Assembly (NCBI GenBank): GCA_036245525.1
Contig: BTPG01000004.1
Span: 14,635,047-14,699,046, forward strand
From: Semisulcospira habei
Lineage: Eukaryota > Mollusca > Gastropoda > Semisulcospiridae
Direction of reading: 5' to 3'
Length of the DNA: 64,000 bases
The notes below the pieces were generated by a model that was not told where the DNA came from, searched no databases, and worked only from the letters and a program-made list of their open reading frames with translations. Made by a program: the position numbers and the translations under genes. This document shows, one piece after another, positions 57,069 through 64,000 of this stretch; the stretch's first letter is position 1, and each line of letters begins with the position of its first letter.

Positions 57069-60000
57069 CTAACGAACAAAAGAAATACGACATTTTTGGA
57101 ATCATCCTTTTTTTTCTTCCCAAATGTCGCATTTCTTTTGCTATTCAGTATAGCTCATTGATTTGTGTGTATATATTTGTCGGTACTCTCTGCTTCAACA
57201 TTCCACCTGATATGTTTTATTAAGAATAAGAAATATGTACGTGTTCTTTAACTGTTCTTCTAACTAATCTTCTAACTAATCTTCAATCTTCTAACTAATC
57301 TTCTAACTAATCTTCAACTATTACTTCTGTCGATAGTTTTTGTCGATATTTACGTGTTGGTTCGTTTTGCGTACTAGTATTCTTCCTGTGTTTCCAGTAC
57401 GCTCCATTACAGGTTATTTATTATGTAAATTTTACAAACACGTGTGATTTTGTCTTTATATGCATGATTCTGTATCTCATGACGATTTGTAATTCGTATT
57501 TACTGATCAGTTTATTTGTTTGCTTGGAGAAGAACCCAACAAAGATAGTTTGTTTGTTTTGGGGTTGTGTTTGTTGTTGTTGTTGTTGTTGTTTTTGTTT
57601 GTTTGTTGTTTTTTGTTTGTTTGTTTTTCCCCTTTATCTTGCAGTCCATCAATTTGTATTCATTTATGTTGTTTATTTGAATTTGCATTCGGTTTGATTA
57701 TGTACTGGTTGACAAGTCGATAACTAGTTTACAGTTTTGCGATCAGATTTTCAGGCGTGCACTTCCGGTCTCCCTGTGGCTATCTTTTTGTGGCAATGAT
57801 TCCTGCGGGAGTCATTGCACGTGCGCGTACATTCATCCAACCACTGCTTTCTCTCTTCAGTCCATCCATCTTTCAATCGGTCCACCCATCCACCCATTAC
57901 TTATACCTTGATTTATTCTGCCCAGCCACAACTGTCTTGGAGGTGGTCATCGCGACCCATCACCAAAGTGGAAATGCCAAACTTCTTACTAAGTATTCAC
58001 ACCACTACGGCCGCGGCCGCGGCAGGCAGCAACACGGCCACAACCACCCATGCCCTCAACTTCCCACCCGGCTGCAGTGCAGACGACAGCACATGCCATG
58101 TTGCAAGTAAGCACACGATCCATACCCAAATGATCTTTGGGTGATGTCCACCACTGTTGGGTCACGCACATTCGGCCATACAACATTGAAACAATAAGAG
58201 GTGTAGACCGATAGTGCAGAATGATGTGCTGCTAGAAAAGCTGTTCTAGCACCACCCTTAACATATTTGCGGCCAGCCGCATCCAGAAGCATGGCTTGTT
58301 TTTATTTTTAAATGTGCTTATTGTCCTATGAAGGCTACATTACAGATTAGTCTAGGGTGGTGCCAGAATAGCTTGGCACCTCACCCCAGTGCAGCTTTTC
58401 GCAAATTTTTGAGCTGGGGTCACCTAACAACCATGACCCACTGAGATACAGGAGATGGATGGACCATGATAATTCAAGGGTAGCACCAGATTGGCTTGGC
58501 ACCATCAGGCACCAAGCTAATCTGGCACTACCCAGCCTTGAATGATCATGGTCCATCCATCTTCTGCTGTTGGGCGCTGGGCTAAATGGGTTAGACATGC
58601 AGGTAAGAATGGTCACCGAGAGATGCACCTAGACATGCAGGTAAGAATGGTCACCGAGAGATGCACCTAGACATGCAGGTAAGAATGGTCACCGAGAGAT
58701 GCACCTCATCAGCCACCTGCATCTGCTGTAGGTGCTCGTGTAGATATGCAAAAGATCCTCATCAGCCACCTGCATCTGCTGTAGGTGCTCATGTGGATAT
58801 GCAAAAGATCCTCATCAGCCACCTGCATCTGCTGTAGGTGCTCATGTAGATATGCAACAGATCCTCATCAGCTACCTGCATCTGCTGTAGGTGCTCGTGT
58901 GGATATGCAAAAGATCCTCATCAGCCACCCGCATCTGCTGTAGGTGCTCGTGTGGATATGCAACAGATCCTCGGGTCGGCATTAGCTGCAGAAGGCTTGT
59001 GCCATGCGCGAGCCCACAGTGGTGCCGTCAGCTGGAGGATCTTTGCTTATTTCACTCTCAGTTGGGCAATGTGGCTGTTTCCTGACAGTAAAGGGCTTAA
59101 ACCAAACAAATCTCTCAAATATTTGCAGGCTATGCCAGCGGAGGTGCCAGTCTGGAAGTGTCACCAGTTGATGTGGGATCTAACCTCGAATGCCGCTTGC
59201 CTGCCAGCCAGCCTTCGCAGGAGTGGATGCTGCGAGGCCGTCGCCGTGGCATGTCATCCAGCACCGCAAGCAGTGGGGGTAGCAGTGAGAGAGAGCAGCC
59301 GCTTGGAATCTTGTGCCCATTTTGCATGAAAAATGGTGAAACGAGGGAATTTTACACAACGCACAAAGTGAAGGTAAGTGATCGCAGTATGCACTGTGAA
59401 AGTGAAAAGGCCTCTGGTAGATCTACAGCTTAACCCATTTAACCCCACGGCCGCATTTCTCAAATTTTTGGAGATATTACCTAATGACTTTGTACCAATT
59501 GCAGGTAAAAGAATGACCATAATAATTCAAGGGTAGTGCCAGAATAGCTTAGTGCCTGAAGGCGCCAAGCTAATCTGGCACTACCCTTGAATTATCATGG
59601 TCAAGTCATTGCATGTTGCGAGTGTTGGGGCTAAATGGTTTAACCCATTTAACCCCATGGCCGCATTTCCCAAATTGTGAAGGTTTCACCTCATGACTAT
59701 GTACCAGTTGCAGGAGATGGAGTAGCTTGGCACCATCAGGCACCCAGCTGAGCTGTCACTTCCCTTGAATTATCATGGTTAATCCATCTCCTGCTGTACA
59801 TCATATGGGCTAAATAGTTTAAAAAGGCCGTACAATCACATTAACCCCTTGACACCTACAGATGATACCACGCAGCAGAAAAGACACATAAGTAAACATA
59901 TTTTCTGCCACGTGGCGCGTCAGTAGCAGTCCAGCATTTAACGTGATTGTACAGAGGTTCGTGGTGGTTGGTTGTTGGGTGCATATTGGTTAATATAACA

Positions 60001-60390
60001 TTGAGCTACTGATCTGGTTGGTTTGTTGTTTTAATATTAGCCAACTGATTCAGTAACAGATTGCATTACTTTATACATGAGAACGATTCGCTGACTTTGT
60101 ATGCCCCGGTCTGTTCACAGTACTTTCAGCTGCATGCCGGCACAAGGGTTAATTTCTGAATGGTGTTTGTATTTCAGGATGTGCGTGGACGTGTCATTTG
60201 CCCTGTCCTAAGGGCCTACACCTGCCCAATTTGCGGCGATACTGGCGACCGGGCCCACACAGCGTCGCACTGCCCCTATGCAGCTGCCCATGGTGGTCGG
60301 CGTAGGTCTGTGCCGAACAGCCTCCGCACCGCACGCACTAGTTGCGGCCGGGCTAGAAGGGTGGGCTACAATACTAAAAACAGACACTGA
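56849..60390 (+). CDS. nanos: Nanos RNA-binding zinc-finger protein, four exons
   Basis: Exons: 56849-56947, 57926-58106, 59129-59373 and 60178-60390, giving about 245 residues. All junctions are GT/AG and the phases agree (0, 1, 0). Exon 1 starts [20 protein letters not shown], an aromatic N-terminal stretch that could serve as a CCR4-NOT contact (inference). Exon 2 has an Ala/Thr-rich low-complexity part. Exon 3 ends with [20 protein letters not shown] and exon 4 opens with [20 protein letters not shown]. Together they form finger 1 (C-x2-C-x12-H-x10-C) and finger 2 (C-x2-C-x7-H-x4-C), the exact nanos spacing. The tail is Arg-rich ([20 protein letters not shown]). Nanos proteins bind mRNA with Pumilio and repress translation in germ cells. 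The domain match is certain. Exons 1 and 2 are inferred from frame and splice signals, and ATG 56879 is an alternative start. Regulation and UTRs cannot be seen. Confidence 0.88.
56980..57064. repeat. GT microsatellite in nanos intron 1
   Basis: About 40 GT units with one interruption (GCCG near 57008), starting 33 bases after the predicted exon 1 donor. Confidence 0.95.
57066..57151. repeat. Hairpin element in nanos intron 1
   Basis: AAAAGAAATACGACATTTTT and AAATGTCGCATTTCTTTTG form the arms, with ATACT and CAGTAT outermost. The same element, better preserved, stands at 63803-63904. Confidence 0.75.
58270..58594. mobile_element. Two hairpin MITE copies in nanos intron 2
   Basis: The left one is partial, with arm GGTGGTGCCAGAATAG at about 58357. 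The right one (about 58435-58594) has arms GGTAGCACCAGATTGG and CTAATCTGGCACTACCC with symmetrical flanks around GATGGATGGACCATGAT, and ends GGGCTAAATGGGTTAG. A further degenerate copy may lie at 58210-58265. Confidence 0.65.
58592..58705 (+). repeat. 38-bp minisatellite, three units, in nanos intron 2
   Basis: Units start at 58592, 58630 and 58668 and appear identical. Each contains GCAGGTAAGAATGG, a strong match to a 5' splice site (CAG|GTAAGA). Confidence 0.95.
58707..58970 (+). repeat. 53-bp minisatellite, five units, in nanos intron 2
   Basis: Units start at 58707, 58760, 58813, 58866 and 58919 with CATCAGCCACCTGCATCTGC and end in GATATGCAAAAGATCCT with minor changes. The array ends 158 bases before exon 3. 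Confidence 0.95.
59430..59821. mobile_element. Two adjacent hairpin MITEs in nanos intron 3
   Basis: The first spans TTAA 59430 to TTAA 59640-59643, the second from that same TTAA to 59818-59821. Ends: TTAACCCATTTAACCCC and GGGGCTAAATGGTTTAA. The first core pairs GGTAGTGCCAGAATAG with CTAATCTGGCACTACC. The second has lost most of its left arm. Shared TTAA means head-to-tail duplication or insertion at the same site. Confidence 0.8.
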
Positions 60391-60589
60391 ACAGGTTGTG
60401 AAAAGAAATCTTAACTCTTAAAGCCACTCCAGCCATAATGTAAAAGATCATCAGGACGATGTCGCCCCATGTCGGCCCTATGGTATTTGCTTACTTGGGT
60501 CTCATCTTTGTTTAGAGTGTGTGTGGGTTTCTATAGTATAGATCGTTTGACATCGGAGCGCACAACATTTGTGGCTCATGTGTGAAGCA
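60391..60589. other. Nanos 3' flank
   Basis: The 3' UTR presumably begins here, but there is no AATAAA before the next repeat at 60590, so a polyadenylation site is not identified. Confidence 0.4.
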
Positions 60590-61690
60590 AAAGTGAGTAT
60601 GTTTTGGGCCAGTGGTCATACGTCCGTCCGCCGTCGTCTGTGGTAAACTTTAACGTTGGCATTTTCTCGGAGACTATTCAAGCAAAATTCGTCAGACTTG
60701 GCCCAAGGATACTTTGTGGTAAGACCTTTCTAAACATACTAATTTGAGAGACCTCTCACAAAGGTCAAGGTCACAGGGGACCAGGAAATAGGTAAAAAAT
60801 AACTATATTTTGACATAATTTTTTTTTTCAAGTACTATTCACAACTTTAAACCCAAACTTGGTACAAAGATACCTGATGGTAAGACTTCTATGCATACTA
60901 ATTTGGTAGATCCCTTGGAAAAATAGCCATATTTTGACAAAAGATTTTTTTCTCAAATATATTTGCAACTTCAAACCCAAACTTGGTACAGAGATACCTG
61001 ATGATAAGACCTATGTATGCATACTAATTTAGATGACCCCTCACAAAGGTCAAGGGTCACAAGGGCTCAGAAAATAGGTCCGAAATAGCCATATTTTGAC
61101 AAAAGATGTTTTTTTCTCAAATACCATTCACAACTTTAAACCCAAACATGCTACAGAGATACCTGATGGGAACACCTTTCTATGCACACTAATTTGGTTG
61201 ATCCCTCGGAAAGGTCAAGGGTCACGAGAGCTCAGGAAATAGGTCTAAAATACCATATTTTGATAAAAGATGGTTTTTGTTTTTTTTTTTCAAATACTAT
61301 TCACAACTTAAAATCCAAATTTGGTACAGAGATACCTGATGGTAAGACCTATCTATGCATACTAATTTGGATGACCCCTTGGAAAGGTCAAGGGTCACAA
61401 GAGGCTGGCAAATGTGTGTAGAATGCTGAATTTTTTTTAAATTGTAGGTATTCCCAAATTTTTGCAAACTTCTCAACCACATTTGGTACAAAGATAGCTG
61501 ATGATAAAACCTTCCTATGCATACTAATTTAGTCGACTTATCTTAAAAGTCAAGGGTCATGGGGGGGGGGGGGGGTTGACAGATGTGTGAAAAATGCTTA
61601 CATTTTCAGAAAACGTGGATTTTGCTCCTGCAGAAGCCAGCCCTTGTCACAAAGGTCACACATATATAGGTCAATCGGTCATACATGTGA
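60590..61690. repeat. Dispersed element with internal tandem units of about 160 bp
   Basis: Five imperfect units repeat phrases such as TTGGTACAGAGATACCTGAT, TATGCATACTAATTTGG and GGTCAAGGGTCAC (near 60864, 60980, 61147, 61319 and 61481). A short copy with far fewer internal units lies in reverse at 49480-49714 plus 50671-50760. The site TTAA at 60650-60653 is the unoccupied counterpart of the MITE insertion in that short copy. A G-run is at 61561-61575. Confidence 0.75.
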
Positions 61691-62180
61691 GTCATAATGG
61701 CAATGCCTTTCTTGTTCCAAAATATCTCCGCAAAGAAACCACTTTTCTGTACCACTCTAAAAACAAATATCATTTAGTGCCAATTGACCGAATATGCAGT
61801 AGTTTGACTCAACACCTAAGATTTGTTGATTTTGCTCTACAGTCAAGTTACAAATTTGGTAAAAACACAAGAACAAGCTATTTTCAGTACCCTAAATAGA
61901 GGCCTGGCAGATTTAAATATCAAGGTCTAGCATGCAGACTTCATGTATACCTGCGCTATTTCAGATTTGAAAACTTGGCCAATTCACGTGAAAATGGATC
62001 TGTCTTACACTGCGCTTAGTATATCTGGGGCACATTTAGGGATGTAAAATGGATAATTTTATATTAGAATTCCTAATTTTTATGACTGTACAGCAAAACC
62101 GACATTGTTTGAGTTTCTTCCACCGTGAGATGGCCTTATTCGCTCGCCTGCTCAGCGTTAAACCCCTAACTAACTAACTC
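61691..62180. other. No supported gene
   Basis: One open frame (61594-61899 +) begins inside the repeat above and shows no motif. I consider it a chance ORF. Confidence 0.45.
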
Positions 62181-62189
62181 GAGTTGCTT

Positions 62190-62317
62190 ATAGGCGCCAA
62201 GCTCTTTTGGCATCACCCTTGAACTATCATGGTCGATCTGTGTCCTGCACTAGAGTGTAGTCTTCAAAGGACAATGGCAAAATTTGGGGAGTTCGGTGTT
62301 GGGATAGAATGAGTTAA
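62190..62317. mobile_element. Hairpin MITE, right half only
   Basis: It begins inside the core (AGGCGCCAAGCTCTTTTGGC) and continues to GGATAGAATGAGTTAA (TTAA 62314-62317). The left half is missing. Confidence 0.7.
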
Positions 62318-62837
62318 GTCCACTGTCACTGAATGATATTGGTTCTAAGATTGGTATAGAAAAGTGCTTCTTTGCGGAAATATTTGAGAAAAATGTCGTG
62401 CGCTCTGATGTCAAATGATCTGTAATTCTATTCATTTTTTACAAGTTGTTCTAATTTTATTTTATTGATTTTATTTATGTGAGAAATTTTTATGATGGTT
62501 ATTTTGTAGAAATGTGACATTGTACATTCATTTAGACATAACATTGCAATTACAGGTCAGTATTATTAACCTCTGGGCTGCTACTCACAACCCAGTGCAC
62601 AAAGGCCATCAGACCAATGTCGGCTGTCGTTGGCGGCCCGAACACGCCTGTGGATGGGCCAACGGCAGCGGAAGTCTGCCTGATGGGCTTTTGTGCATTG
62701 GGAATACCATTCGGCGGAAGACTCATGTTATGCCTCTTTTCCTGCCAAGCGGTGTGATAAGTAATATCAAGGGGTTCATACACATTTGTATCTATTGTTG
62801 CATCTACCTACACTTTATTTAGATGCCAACATGTTTT
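62318..62837. other. No supported gene
   Basis: A plus-strand frame around 62550-62760 (WAATHNPVHKGHQTNVGC and onward) is preceded by a TTACAG acceptor-like site but is not recognised. It has no partner exon. Confidence 0.4.
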
Positions 62838-63240
62838 TTTTTTACCCCAAGGCTGCATTTCCCACATTTGGAGGCACTTGCAGAAGATAGATCGACCATG
62901 ATATTGCAAGGGTAGTGCCAGATTATCTTGGCACCATCAGGCCCCAAACTAATCTGGCACTACCCTTGAATTATCATGGTTGATCCATTTCGGGGTAGTG
63001 TGTCGGGGCTAAACCTAGTTCATGCAGTGTTGATTTTTCAATTACAGTGCCAAGCTAATGTATCGGTACCCTTGAAGTATCATTGCTGCTTCATCTCCTG
63101 CTGTTGTATCTGAACCCATTCAGCCCAGATACAAGAGGAGACAGATTGACAAAGACAGTTTAAGGATGGTGCCAGAATTGCTTAGCATCTTGAGGTGCGA
63201 AGCTATTCTGGCACCATCCTTGAACTATCATGGCCATTCT
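62838..63240. mobile_element. Two hairpin MITE copies, degenerate
   Basis: The first (about 62842-63014) has core arms GGTAGTGCCAGATTAT and CTAATCTGGCACTACC. The second (about 63113-63240) has GGATGGTGCCAGAATTG and CTATTCTGGCACCATCC. TTAA ends are not preserved. Confidence 0.65.
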
Positions 63241-63462
63241 TCTGTACTGGATTGCAGTCTGCAAAGAATAACTCGCAGGCTCAGGTGCGAAGCTTTTCTG
63301 GCACCATCCTTGAACTATCGTGGCCATTCTCCTGTACTGGATTGCAGGCTGCAAAGAATAACTCGCAGGCCCAGGTGCGAAGCTTTTCTGGCACCATTCT
63401 TGAACTATCATGGCCATTCTCCTGTACTGGATTGCAGGCTGCAAAGAATAACTCGCAGGCCG
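63193..63462. repeat. 90-bp tandem repeat derived from a MITE right arm, three units
   Basis: Units start at 63193, 63283 and 63373 with AGGTGCGAAGCT. Each includes the MITE right arm (TTCTGGCACCATCCTTGAAC) plus CTGTACTGGATTGCAG and AATAACTCGCAGG. The first unit is the tail of the MITE copy at 63113, so the repeat arose from a MITE edge and its flank. Confidence 0.85.
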
Positions 63463-63502
63463 CACAGTTCAGTGTGTTGACCTGTATGTTTGAAATCGGC
63501 AG

Positions 63503-63810
63503 CACACTAACTAGAAGGCAAGAAAATGTCCAGTTACAATACTGATCACACTAACTAGAAGGCAAGAAAATGGCCAGTTACAATACTGATCACACTAACT
63601 AGAAGGCAAGAAAATGGCCAGTTACAATACTGATCACACTAACTAGAAGGCAAGAAAATGTCCAGTTACAATACTGATCACACTAACTAGAAGGCAAGAA
63701 AATGGCCAGTTACAATACTGATCACACTAACTAGAAGGCAAGAAAATGGCCAGTTACAATACTGATCACACTAACTAGAAGGCAAGAAAATGGCCAGTTA
63801 CAATACTGAT
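63503..63810. repeat. 44-bp minisatellite, seven units
   Basis: Units at 63503, 63547, 63591, 63635, 63679, 63723 and 63767 start CACACTAACTAGAAGGCAAG and end CAGTTACAATACTGAT. Units differ only at a GTCC/GGCC site. The last unit runs directly into the hairpin that follows. Confidence 0.95.
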
Positions 63811-63904
63811 GAGCAAAAGAAATGTGACATTTTTGGAATCATCAGAAACACTGAAGTGTTTCCGATGATTCCAAAATTGTCGCATTTCTTTTGCTCATCA
63901 GTAT
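63803..63904. repeat. 102-bp hairpin element
   Basis: ATACTGATGAGCAAAAGAAA and TTTCTTTTGCTCATCAGTAT are the outer ends of an inverted repeat about 45 bp per arm with few mismatches. The loop carries AACACTGAAGTGTTTC, itself palindromic. A related copy is in nanos intron 1. Confidence 0.85.
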
Positions 63905-64000
63905 ATAATATCATGGTACAAAATGTCTTGACAAACATTGAGAACACACTTTATTTATTTATTTTAGCACTAAAAGTCCACCACGTGGAAGGCATGCAGC

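Noticed and set aside
57464..57723. Leu/Phe/Val-rich ORFs resembling membrane segments
   Set aside because: They arise from TTG/TTT-rich low-complexity sequence within nanos intron 1.

Overview
This window is animal nuclear DNA and almost certainly comes from a mollusc or another lophotrochozoan. It has spliced genes with GT/AG introns, several LINE clades, tRNA-derived SINEs, an LTR retrotransposon, DNA-transposon relics and long satellites, and no bacterial-style operons. The mollusc assignment is inference from the repeat mix. One host gene can be recognised with confidence: a four-exon nanos gene at 56849-60390 (+). Its last two exons together encode the two CCHC zinc knuckles of the family with exact spacing.

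Layout. 1-3050: two head-to-tail 5' ends of an I/Nimb-like LINE, offset by 1208 bp. 3.7-7.2 kb: relics (a hairpin MITE split by a LINE 3' end, a tRNA-SINE, a decayed Rex1-like reverse transcriptase, a Tc1-like transposase tail). 7518-11854: a 5'-truncated LINE running straight into a 2.6-kb TCATC satellite. 12.0-20.9 kb: a SINE, a LINE 3' end, two paralogous unknown Pro/Thr-rich ORFs, and between them a nearly complete L2-type LINE that itself carries a 0.9-kb insertion. 22053-28914: an LTR-bounded Ty3/gypsy-type element with SCAN-like gag, protease and integrase but no reverse transcriptase, split by a fold-back element. 30.2-33.8 kb: a full-length LINE with a 12-bp target duplication, inserted in an L2 3' end. 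35.8-37.1 kb: a Rex1-like LINE. 38168-43600: a 60-bp satellite of about 90 units. 44-51.4 kb: a cluster of TTAA-flanked hairpin MITEs around a decayed tyrosine-recombinase gene. 52.6-54.8 kb: a second fold-back element. 54.8-64 kb: minisatellites, the nanos gene, and more MITEs and tandem repeats.

The main structural theme is nested insertion. About 18 copies of a MITE family share a palindromic core whose two arms change together between subfamilies, although their terminal sequences differ. One insertion can be compared with an empty site elsewhere in the window, which shows TTAA target duplication directly. The nanos introns contain several of these elements and several minisatellites. I saw no operon-like, CRISPR or defence system. 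The most unusual items are the covarying hairpin MITEs, the gypsy-type element without reverse transcriptase, the unknown paralogous ORFs and the tyrosine-recombinase relic.
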